A DNA stretch of 64,000 nt from positions 620,001 to 684,000 of the forward strand of contig NZ_VOAZ01000001.1 of NCBI RefSeq assembly GCF_008369115.1, read 5' to 3'. This DNA comes from Psychrobacter sp. ANT_WB68 (GTDB lineage Bacteria > Pseudomonadota > Gammaproteobacteria > Pseudomonadales > Moraxellaceae). The notes beneath the pieces were generated by a model that saw only the letters and a program-made list of their open reading frames with translations, searched no databases and had not been told where the DNA came from. Shown here piece after piece: positions 56,821-64,000 of the stretch (positions are counted from its first letter, which is position 1; each line of letters opens with the position of its first letter). Position numbers and translations under genes: made by a program.

Positions 56821-57297
56821 TCATAAATCCTTGCGGTATTGAATCATATCGGTTTTGGTCGCAAGCGTATCATAGAGGCGGCGTGCAGCTGTATTTTCTT
56901 CTTGAGTAACCCAATAAACGCGGTTGCATTTTTGCTGGCGGGCAAACTCATAGACATACTCAATCAATGCTCGTCCTACACCGTGCCCTCGCACAGATTC
57001 AGCCACGTATAAATCCTCTAAGTAGCAACATTCAGTGCTATTCCAAGTATTAGGGTGTAGCACCACATGAGTGATACCGACTAACTTATCCTCTAACCAA
57101 GCCCCAAACCCATAAATAGGTACGTTGCTATCGAGCACATTATTCCACGTTGCATTCGTCGTTTCTAATGGCAAGCTGCTCTCATAAAAAGTGAGATAGC
57201 TTTGCCATAAGCTGAGCCAAGACTCATAGTCAGCGGCAGATAATGACGCTATTTTTAAAGAGCCATTGATTGAATTCATAAGGGTGGAATTTGTCAT
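56821..57297 (-). CDS. GNAT family N-acetyltransferase
   Basis: A 158-residue acetyltransferase. The acetyl-CoA motif is LEDLYVAESVRGHGVGRALIEYVYEFARQ (about 91-119) with the R-G-x-G-x-G-R/A loop, and VYWVTQEENTAARRLYDTLATKTDMIQYRKDL is the typical end. The arrangement resembles spermidine/spermine-type or small-molecule GNATs. Met7 is a possible alternative start. The substrate is unknown. It converges with ppnP and is divergent from the topoisomerase gene. Confidence 0.9.
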   Translation of the reverse strand: MTNSTLMNSINGSLKIASLSAADYESWLSLWQSYLTFYESSLPLETTNATWNNVLDSNVPIYGFGAWLEDKLVGITHVVLHPNTWNSTECCYLEDLYVAESVRGHGVGRALIEYVYEFARQQKCNRVYWVTQEENTAARRLYDTLATKTDMIQYRKDL

Positions 57298-57471
57298 GTT
57301 GGCGGTGCCTTCAGTAAATGTATCTTAAATTATGTCGTAACGCTCAAAATCCACAAGGCTTTTATCGCCTTTATTTTACACAGGATTACACATTGTCCAT
57401 GGCAAATACACAGCAAAGATAAGGGCAGTTGATTATGCTAAAACAACGATATTATCAGATGAGTATTTTTT

Positions 57472-58602
57472 ATGGCGAAGTCAAATCAACCAACCAATAC
57501 GCAAGACATACGCCATGATTATGAGCACTTGGCGAGCCTCGCGAACTTGCGATATGTCAGCGATACCGATCCAGGATACGGGCGTCGGCGTTCGGGACGT
57601 GGCTTTACTTATCGAGATGCCACAGGCAAAACAGTTAAAGATAAAGCCTTGCGTCAGCGCTTTGATGCCTTAGTGATACCGCCGATGTGGTCGGAGGTTT
57701 GGATATGCCATGATGACAAAGGGCATTTACAGTCGACAGGACGTGATGACAAAGCACGTAAGCAGTATTTATATCATTCAGAATGGGATCGCGTTCGAGA
57801 TCAAGCCAAGTTTAATGCCATGATAGGTTTTGCTGAAGCATTGCCTAACCTGCGTGCGCAAGTAGAGAAAGATTTAGAAGCGCCGCCACTATCGCGTGAC
57901 AATGTTTTGGCAGCAGTGGTGAAACTATTAGAAACGACCTTAATTCGTATTGGTAATAGTCGCTATGCCAAGCTCAATAAAAGCTATGGTTTAAGCACGT
58001 TACGCAGCAAGCATGTCAGTGAAACGGATACTGGACTGGCATTTGATTTCGTCGGTAAAAGTGCCAAGGAGCATCATATAGAGCTGCAAGATGAGCGTTT
58101 GATTGAAATTGTACAGGCCTGCTCTGAGCTGCCCGGTTATCAAGTATTTAAGTATTTAGATGAAAATGGTGATAAGCAAGTCGTCGATAGTGCTGATATC
58201 AATGATTATCTGCGCATCTATACCTGCGGTAATAAGTGTGACAGTGAAAGTTATGGCGGCAATTTATATAGTGCAAAAGATTTTCGTACATGGATGGCCA
58301 GTGTGTTGGCAGCAAGCTACCTTTATGATGAGCTACAAACCAAATCTGGCAAAGTGATTTTAGCCAGTGAGCCTGATAGTAAAGAGCGTCAGCAACTGGT
58401 GACGGATATGCTAAAAAGTGTTGCTGATGAGCTGGGCAATACACCAGCGGTGTGCCGATCTTCTTATATCAATCCTATTATTATCGAGCAGTTTTTAGCA
58501 GGGAAATTCTTTGAGCCTTATAAACAAGCGCGTCGTGGACGTACCAAGCAATATCAAAGCTGTGAAGAGAAAGCGCTGCTAGGATTTTTAAGTGCCATAT
58601 AA
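57472..58602 (+). CDS. DNA topoisomerase IB
   Basis: A 376-residue bacterial type IB topoisomerase of the poxvirus-like class. The N-terminal domain has GYGRRRSGRGFTYRDATGKTVKDKALRQRFDALVIPPMWSEVWIC and ATGRD-like QSTGRDDKARKQYLYH. The catalytic core holds TTLIRIGNSRYAKLNKSYGLSTLRSKHV (Arg/Lys residues) and the likely active-site Tyr332 in CRSSYINPIIIEQFL. These enzymes relax supercoils by a 3'-phosphotyrosyl intermediate. They are sporadic in bacteria and accessory to gyrase and topoisomerase I, which suggests horizontal spread in general, though nothing here indicates a recent transfer. Confidence 0.94.
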   Translation: MAKSNQPTNTQDIRHDYEHLASLANLRYVSDTDPGYGRRRSGRGFTYRDATGKTVKDKALRQRFDALVIPPMWSEVWICHDDKGHLQSTGRDDKARKQYLYHSEWDRVRDQAKFNAMIGFAEALPNLRAQVEKDLEAPPLSRDNVLAAVVKLLETTLIRIGNSRYAKLNKSYGLSTLRSKHVSETDTGLAFDFVGKSAKEHHIELQDERLIEIVQACSELPGYQVFKYLDENGDKQVVDSADINDYLRIYTCGNKCDSESYGGNLYSAKDFRTWMASVLAASYLYDELQTKSGKVILASEPDSKERQQLVTDMLKSVADELGNTPAVCRSSYINPIIIEQFLAGKFFEPYKQARRGRTKQYQSCEEKALLGFLSAI

Positions 58603-58807
58603 TAAATTCAATTTTATCAAAAAATCATATTTATTATAAAAATGATACGTTATGTATTGAAATAAATATAAAAATGCGTTACTAATAGAGCATACGCACT
58701 TTGATATGTGCGGACCATAAGAGAAAATAGTTAATACGATACGACTGTTTTACTTCTGATAAAGCACTGATAGCGTCAGTGACTCTCTATTGCTAAAGGA
58801 TTAGCTT

Positions 58808-60517
58808 ATGAACACCTCCTCTTCGAACCATTCATCTGTAAGCTCCGTTAAAGATATTACCCATACACCAATGAGCTACAGCGATTACTATCATAACTTT
58901 GATATGAATGCCTTATTAACAGAAATATTTGGTGAGCATTTAGACGACCGTTTGAATGCTTATATGGCGTGTTGCGGTCGTCATGTGCGTGATGGTCGCG
59001 GTGATAATATTGCACTGGTGCATGAAGATACAGCGGGTAATGTGACGCGTATGAGCTTTGCTGAACTGGACAAGGCAAGTGCACAGGTTGCCAATTTATT
59101 ACTGTCTTATGGCGTGCAAGCGGGTGACCAAGTAGCAACGATGCTACCGCGTACCCCTGAACTACTCACTATTGTATTAGCCACTTGGCGGATTGGAGCG
59201 GTCTATCAACCGCTGTTTACTGCCTTTGGTTATGATTCGATTAAGTATCGAATGGATAAAGCTAATACCAAGGTCGTTTTTACCAATCAAGAAAATCGTG
59301 GCAAGTTTGACGACTTGGCTAAGCAAACCAAAATGGTGTTGGTTGGTAGTAAGGTAGATGCGCAAAGCTGGGGTGATGATAACTATGCACAAATGATGGC
59401 AACGCAGCCGCAAACGCTAGAACCAGTATTGCTGGATACCGATGCGCCATTTTTGCAAATGTTTACCTCGGGTACGGTGGGCAAATCAAAAGGCGTCAGC
59501 GTGCCACTAAGTGCACTCTCGGCTTTTTATCTCTATATGCGCTACGCAATCGACTTGCGCGCGGATGATAACTACTGGAATATGGCCGATCCCGGTTGGG
59601 CGTATGGACTATATTACGCGATTACTGGACCTTTATTAATGGGCGTCACGACTTACTTTAACGAGTGCGGCTTTGACGCTGCCAATACTCGCGATTTTAT
59701 GGTACGCCATAAGATTAGCAATTTGGCTTCATCACCAACTGCTTTTCGTATGATGAAATCCAGCGGTGTGTTTGAAAGTGCTCACGGCGACGCCAATGCC
59801 AAGCTATCGTTACGCTGTGCCAATTCAGCAGGCGAGACCTTGAATACCGAAGTGGTCAACTGGGTTGAAACCTACTTAAACTGTAAAGTTTGTGATCAAT
59901 ATGGGCAGACAGAAACAGGCATGACATGTTGCGAGCACCATGCGTTAGAGCATAAATGTCCAGTCGGTTCGATGGGGATGGCGCTACCGGGACATACACT
60001 GGTGGTGTTAGATGATGATATGAACATCTTGCCTGATGGCGAGCAAGGACAACTGGCAGTGGTGGTCAGTCAATCGCCCGCGTTTTATTTCCGCGGCTAT
60101 AGCTGGAATGAAAAAGATGCGTTCACTGATGATTATTATCTGACAGGCGATGTGGTCGAGCGTCATAGCGACGGCAGTTATTGGTTTTCAGGGCGTGATG
60201 ATGATATTATTATTACGGCAGGCTACCGGGTAGGTCCGACCGATGTCGAAAACACCGTGCTTGAGCATGAATCGGTTGCAGAGTCAGCAGCGGTTGGTGT
60301 ACCAGATGAGGTGCGTGGTCATACGATTAAATCTTATGTGGTGCTAAAAGATGGCATCGAAGCAACTGATGAGATTGCCAAAGAGATTCAAGACTTGGTA
60401 CGTAAGCGTCTTTCGACCCATGCCTATCCCCGCGAAGTTGAGTTTGTTGCAGCATTACCAAAAACGCCAAGTGGTAAAATTCAGCGCTTTTTGCTGCGTA
60501 GTTTATCTGTGGCTTAA
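58808..60517 (+). CDS. Acyl-CoA synthetase (AMP-forming)
   Basis: A 569-residue ANL-superfamily ligase. The P-loop-like MFTSGTVGKSKGVSVP (near residue 220), the DQYGQTETGM motif, and the hinge/C-terminal motifs DDDIIITAGYRVGPTDVENTVLEHESVAESAAVGVPDEVRG and KTPSGKIQRFLLRSL (catalytic Lys in PSGKIQR) are all present. The pattern is that of AcsA/AcsM-type enzymes acting on short or medium acyl chains. An SDR resembling a 3-hydroxyacyl-CoA dehydrogenase follows after 65 bases, so the two probably serve one acid-degradation route. The acyl substrate is not determined. Confidence 0.92.
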   Translation: MNTSSSNHSSVSSVKDITHTPMSYSDYYHNFDMNALLTEIFGEHLDDRLNAYMACCGRHVRDGRGDNIALVHEDTAGNVTRMSFAELDKASAQVANLLLSYGVQAGDQVATMLPRTPELLTIVLATWRIGAVYQPLFTAFGYDSIKYRMDKANTKVVFTNQENRGKFDDLAKQTKMVLVGSKVDAQSWGDDNYAQMMATQPQTLEPVLLDTDAPFLQMFTSGTVGKSKGVSVPLSALSAFYLYMRYAIDLRADDNYWNMADPGWAYGLYYAITGPLLMGVTTYFNECGFDAANTRDFMVRHKISNLASSPTAFRMMKSSGVFESAHGDANAKLSLRCANSAGETLNTEVVNWVETYLNCKVCDQYGQTETGMTCCEHHALEHKCPVGSMGMALPGHTLVVLDDDMNILPDGEQGQLAVVVSQSPAFYFRGYSWNEKDAFTDDYYLTGDVVERHSDGSYWFSGRDDDIIITAGYRVGPTDVENTVLEHESVAESAAVGVPDEVRGHTIKSYVVLKDGIEATDEIAKEIQDLVRKRLSTHAYPREVEFVAALPKTPSGKIQRFLLRSLSVA

Positions 60518-60582
60518 GTAAGAATAAAGTGTCAATTGACTATTAAAACAGATATTAGTAATAACCATTTAAAGGAATAATT

Positions 60583-61362
60583 ATGCAAATTGAGCAACGC
60601 AGCTTTTTGGTTACTGGCGGCGCGTCAGGTCTGGGTGAGTCAGTAGTGCGAGCTATTGTGGCTCAAGGTGGTAAGGTTGTCATCGCTGACCTTAACGAGT
60701 CAGCAGGACAAGTACTGGTCGATGAGTTGGGCGACAACACTCGTTTTGTGCGCTGTGATGTCACCAGTGGTGATGACGTTCAAGCGGCTGTTGCTATGGC
60801 TGAAGAGGCATTCGATGGTCTGCAAGGTTCCATTAACTGTGCAGGTATCGCTGTCGTACAAAAATTGTTAGATCGTGAAAATAATCCAGCGGACCTTGAG
60901 GCTTTTAGTCGCGGGGTTAATATCAACCTCGTGGGCTCTTTTAACGTCGCACGTTTGGTCGCGGCCAGTATTGCTAAGCGTGTGGCTGCTAGCACAACCG
61001 CCGAAGTTAATGCTGACAACGGAATCATCATCAATACGGCTTCTATTGCCGCTTTTGATGGGCAAGTCGGACAAGGCAGTTATGCCTCATCTAAAGCTGG
61101 TGTCGTTGGCATGATGTTGCCGCTAGCACGTGAGCTGACTCGTCATGGTATCCGAGTGATGACTATTGCGCCGGGTGTGTTTGCAACACCTATGATACAA
61201 AGTCTGCCTGAGAAGGCGCGTGAGCAACTAGAGGCTGCAGTACCATATCCTAAACGTTTGGGCAATCCTAATGAGTTTGCTAAATTGGTTGTGCACATCA
61301 TTGATAATGCCTACTTGAATGGTGAAGTGATTCGTTTAGATGGTGCGATTCGTATGGTGTAA
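60583..61362 (+). CDS. SDR family 3-hydroxyacyl-CoA dehydrogenase-like protein
   Basis: A 259-residue short-chain dehydrogenase. The NAD motif is TGGASGLGE (11-19), NCAG is at 85-88, and the catalytic set is Ser154, Tyr167 and Lys171 (NTASIAAFDGQVGQGSYASSK). APGVFATPM and the overall layout match type-II 3-hydroxyacyl-CoA or 3-hydroxy-2-methylbutyryl-CoA dehydrogenases (HSD17B10-like, isoleucine and fatty-acid degradation). It shares strand and close spacing with the acyl-CoA synthetase. AAAGGAA precedes the ATG. Confidence 0.92.
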   Translation: MQIEQRSFLVTGGASGLGESVVRAIVAQGGKVVIADLNESAGQVLVDELGDNTRFVRCDVTSGDDVQAAVAMAEEAFDGLQGSINCAGIAVVQKLLDRENNPADLEAFSRGVNINLVGSFNVARLVAASIAKRVAASTTAEVNADNGIIINTASIAAFDGQVGQGSYASSKAGVVGMMLPLARELTRHGIRVMTIAPGVFATPMIQSLPEKAREQLEAAVPYPKRLGNPNEFAKLVVHIIDNAYLNGEVIRLDGAIRMV

Positions 61363-61487
61363 TAGGGTATTAGAGATTTAATATCGAAGCTTTGAGTTTT
61401 ATTCCTATAACTCGCACAACGCTTGGCATAGTTTTTTGCTATCTTATAGATGATAATTTTATTTACTCATCATAAGAAGCAAAAGCT

Positions 61488-62057
61488 ATGTCATTTTTCC
61501 GTCTAGATTCTCATAAATACTCAAGTTGGTTATTTGTCGCGATAGGGTTTAGCTTAGTTGCTTTTATGAGTACCAGTAATATCACTTATGCTAAGAGTCA
61601 CTCAGAGAATAAACAATCTATGCCTGAAAGCACGATGATCGATAAAGTCTTTGTCGATAAGTCCGCTCGCACCCTGCAGTTGCTGAGTGGTAATAACCTT
61701 ATCAAGTCTTACCCTATTGCATTAGGTGGCAGTCCTGTCGGTCATAAGCGGCAACAAGGCGATAAACGTACACCCATAGGCAACTATACGTTAGATTATA
61801 AAAATGAAAACTCTAAATTCTATCGCTCTATTCATGTGAGCTATCCCAATGCTACGGATAAAGCCCGTGCAAAATCACAAGGCGTCAGTCCTGGCGGCGA
61901 TATTATGATTCATGGTCAGAAAAATGGTTTTGGTCATCTTGCATGGGTTAACCAAAAACGCGATTGGACCGATGGCTGTATCGCAGTGACTAATGATGAG
62001 ATGGATGAAATCATGGCTGCTGTAAAAATTGGCACCCCTATCGAAATTGTGGATTGA
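61488..62057 (+). CDS. L,D-transpeptidase (YkuD domain) periplasmic protein
   Basis: A 189-residue protein with an N-terminal signal or anchor (SSWLFVAIGFSLVAFMSTSNITYA, about 13-36) and a YkuD catalytic domain. The active-site pair is His142 (IMIHGQKNGFG) and Cys164 in WTDGCIAVTNDEM, fitting the HG...S/TxGC(I/L) pattern. KVFVDKSARTLQLLSGNNLIKSYPIALG is the first strand region. Such enzymes make 3-3 crosslinks in peptidoglycan or attach lipoproteins to it; the small size without LysM suggests the YafK/ErfK-like group. It appears monocistronic. Confidence 0.92.
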   Translation: MSFFRLDSHKYSSWLFVAIGFSLVAFMSTSNITYAKSHSENKQSMPESTMIDKVFVDKSARTLQLLSGNNLIKSYPIALGGSPVGHKRQQGDKRTPIGNYTLDYKNENSKFYRSIHVSYPNATDKARAKSQGVSPGGDIMIHGQKNGFGHLAWVNQKRDWTDGCIAVTNDEMDEIMAAVKIGTPIEIVD

Positions 62058-62642
62058 GTAACTTTCTAAGGTTTTTATAGTTGCTCCTAAATAAATGCCG
62101 TTATGTTGTGACGCGAGACGAGTATAAATTTTTTTGGCTGACTGTGCGTATTCCGACAGAGACGGCAAAAAATTTATTCTAAGCGTGCTGTGTCATGTCT
62201 ATATTGAATTGACTATCTATACGTACAGTCTGACGTATTAACTGGCTGTTTCTAAAAGGCCATTTCTCAAACACCATATTCTTACTGTTTTTCAACGCTC
62301 TCTTTATATGATCAACCTACCTTTTTATCTCTGTTTGGGTATAGCTAACTTTCCTATTATTTCTTTTATACATTCCCTTGAAATAATTCATCTGTATAAC
62401 TATTAATGGGGTATGATTAATATCATTGTTACGAGTAAGGTTTATCTTTCGAAGGTTATGCTTTGTTGTTTTATAATTGACAAAGACTAATACCAGTAAG
62501 TCACTAAACACTATTGACAATATTTAAAACGACATTGAAATGTTGCTCAACAAACCTTATATAGATAACAACGAGAAGCTTGCGGTGATATTTAATACTT
62601 ATAAAAAGCTGCCGCTACTACCAACTATAAGAGGACACAAAT
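62058..62642. other. Intergenic region before clpB
   Basis: 585 bases without a supported gene. It includes an AT-rich hairpin (62124-62177) and AT-rich sequence up to clpB. I looked for a heat-shock (sigma32) promoter, CTTGAA then CCCCAT, and did not find a convincing one; a CTTGCG/TTATAA pair near 62579-62605 with 14-base spacing is the closest. Confidence 0.5.
62124..62177. repeat. AT-rich inverted repeat
   Basis: ATAAATTTTTT pairs with AAAAAATTTAT across about 32 bases. It lies 67 bases after the L,D-transpeptidase stop and may be its terminator, although the stem is all A-T. Confidence 0.55.
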
Positions 62643-64000
62643 ATGAGATTCGAAAAATTTACGCAAAAGTTGCAATCAGCTATTCAAGAAGCCCAAAGTC
62701 TGGCCTTAGGACGCGACCACACAGGTATTGACCCTGTGCATTTGCTTGCCGTATTGCTGCAAGACGAGTCTAACTTATCTATCTGCCAACAAGCGGGCGG
62801 GTCTATTCCTGCGCTAAAAAATGGCGTGGCAAAAGCGTTAGACAATCAAGCAACGATTAGCGAGCCAACTGGTGACGTTAATCTAAATCCAAATTCAGTT
62901 AAAATTTTGAACTTGGCAGATCGTCAAGCACAAAAAGAAGGCGATGATTTTATCGCCACTGAATGGGTAATGTTGGCACTCGCTGAACAAGGCGACACTA
63001 AAAAGATATTTGAGAGCGCTGGCGTAACCGCAAGCAAGTTAAAAACAGTGATTGAACAATTACGTGGTGATGAAACTGTGAATAATCAAAATGCTGAAGA
63101 TCAGCGTGATGCGCTGAATAAATATACCATTAACCTGACTGAGCAGGCGGAACTTGGTAAGCTTGACCCCGTGATTGGTCGTGACGAAGAGATTCGCCGT
63201 ACCATTCAGGTATTGTCACGTCGTACCAAAAACAACCCAGTACTCATCGGTGAGCCAGGCGTTGGTAAAACCGCTATTGTTGAGGGCTTAGCACAGAAAA
63301 TTATCAGTGGTGATGTGCCAGAAGGTCTACGCCATAAAGAAGTATTGTCGTTAGATTTGGGCTCATTGATTGCGGGTGCCAAATTCCGTGGTGAGTTCGA
63401 AGAGCGCCTCAAAGCGGTACTCAGCGACTTATCAAAGCAAGAAGGCAATATCATTCTATTTATCGATGAGCTACATACCTTAGTCGGTGCCGGTAAAGCG
63501 GATGGTGCGATGGACGCTGGTAATATGTTAAAACCTGCGCTAGCACGTGGTGAGTTACATTGCGTCGGTGCGACGACTCTAGATGAGTATCGTCAGTATA
63601 TTGAGAAAGATGCCGCGCTTGAGCGTCGTTTCCAAAAAGTGCTGGTCGATGAACCAACAGTTGAGGATACCATTGCAATTTTGCGTGGTCTAAAAGACCG
63701 TTATGAGCTGCACCATGGTGTCGTTATTCAAGATAGCGCGATTATAGCGGCAGCGCGAATGAGCCATCGTTATATCACTGATCGCAAACTGCCAGATAAA
63801 GCGATTGACCTAATTGATGAAGCGGCAAGTCGTTTGCGCATGGAGATGGACAGTAAACCTGAAGCATTAGGTAAGCTCGATAGTCGCCGTATTCAGCTGA
63901 AAATGCAGCGTGAAGTGCTCAAAAATGAAGAGGATGCGGGCGCGCAAGCAGAGCTTAAAATACTAGATGCTCAGATCGAAGAGTTAGAGAAGGAATACGC
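62643..64000 (+). CDS. clpB: ATP-dependent chaperone ClpB (partial, 3' end outside window)
   Basis: The frame is open from ATG 62643 to the window edge, 452 residues. The N-terminal Clp-N repeats begin [22 protein letters not shown], followed by [20 protein letters not shown]. The first AAA+ domain has [42 protein letters not shown] (Walker A at 203-210) and Walker B in [15 protein letters not shown]. The sequence reaches the start of the ClpB middle coiled coil ([25 protein letters not shown]), which separates ClpB from ClpA and ClpC. ClpB disaggregates proteins with DnaK. AGAGGACAC before the ATG is its ribosome binding site. Confidence 0.96.
   Translation, partial: MRFEKFTQKLQSAIQEAQSLALGRDHTGIDPVHLLAVLLQDESNLSICQQAGGSIPALKNGVAKALDNQATISEPTGDVNLNPNSVKILNLADRQAQKEGDDFIATEWVMLALAEQGDTKKIFESAGVTASKLKTVIEQLRGDETVNNQNAEDQRDALNKYTINLTEQAELGKLDPVIGRDEEIRRTIQVLSRRTKNNPVLIGEPGVGKTAIVEGLAQKIISGDVPEGLRHKEVLSLDLGSLIAGAKFRGEFEERLKAVLSDLSKQEGNIILFIDELHTLVGAGKADGAMDAGNMLKPALARGELHCVGATTLDEYRQYIEKDAALERRFQKVLVDEPTVEDTIAILRGLKDRYELHHGVVIQDSAIIAAARMSHRYITDRKLPDKAIDLIDEAASRLRMEMDSKPEALGKLDSRRIQLKMQREVLKNEEDAGAQAELKILDAQIEELEKEY

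Noticed and set aside
62317..62731. Two short ORFs (67 aa minus, 63 aa plus) in the spacer before clpB
   Set aside because: Lys/Asn/Ile-rich, no ribosome binding sites; the plus one overlaps the clpB start in another frame.
1..64000. CRISPR arrays, tRNA or rRNA genes, insertion sequences, prophage or attachment sites
   Set aside because: Reading through the window I found no regularly spaced repeats, no tRNA- or rRNA-like sequence and no transposase or integrase ORF. A tRNAscan, Rfam or ISfinder run would be needed to exclude small or degenerate ones.

Overview
This window looks like a chromosomal core segment of a gammaproteobacterium of the Moraxellaceae, most likely Psychrobacter. That assignment is an inference from moderate GC, the protein sequences and the gene neighbourhoods (gcv cluster under a tandem glycine riboswitch, carA-carB-greA, DIP1984 next to RtcB). 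I see no rRNA, tRNA, CRISPR array, insertion sequence, prophage or integrase. Both ends cut genes: a DUF2062 protein at the left and clpB at the right.

Layout. 0-7 kb: DUF2062 fragment, comEC, sppA, an alpha/beta hydrolase and a CPBP membrane protease. 7-16.5 kb: dusA, an MHS-type MFS transporter, a phospholipase D-like lipoprotein, metZ, ybaB-recR, rnd and a lipase-like hydrolase. 16.6-22.9 kb: a glycine cleavage cluster on the minus strand (gcvT, gcvH, a nitroreductase, gcvP), preceded by a promoter and a tandem glycine riboswitch. 23-27 kb: a YcgL protein, a membrane protein and a MoxR/CoxE-type ATPase-VWA pair. 27-32.2 kb: a DUF2233 lipoprotein, a stand-alone FMN glutamate-synthase-like protein, a structured intergenic stretch, DIP1984 and rtcB. 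32.2-41.6 kb: a catabolic island with two IclR regulators, glutaryl-CoA dehydrogenase, a CoA transferase, a semialdehyde dehydrogenase, an aminotransferase and an APC permease. It fits use of 5-aminovalerate or GABA, and glutarate, as in the lower lysine degradation route. 41.7-45.5 kb: a GT4 glycosyltransferase with a repeat-bearing tail, and a two-gene putative DNA-repair radical SAM module. 45.7-52.7 kb: a secreted protein, greA, carB and carA. 53-64 kb: gamma carbonic anhydrase, a membrane protein, a HAD phosphatase, prfB with its programmed +1 frameshift, ppnP, a GNAT, topoisomerase IB, an acyl-CoA synthetase plus SDR pair, an L,D-transpeptidase and clpB.

Most of the window is housekeeping. 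The observations I rate highest are these: the radical SAM / TIGR03915-like pair, whose radical SAM protein ends in a beta-clamp-like motif; the unusual architecture of the glycine riboswitch and the nitroreductase inside its operon; the unexplained structured segment at 30.19-30.33 kb; the ComEC C-terminal domain lacking the metal motif; and the operator-like palindromes beside the two IclR genes. I found no clearly new multi-gene system. The radical SAM pair is the best candidate for undescribed biochemistry.
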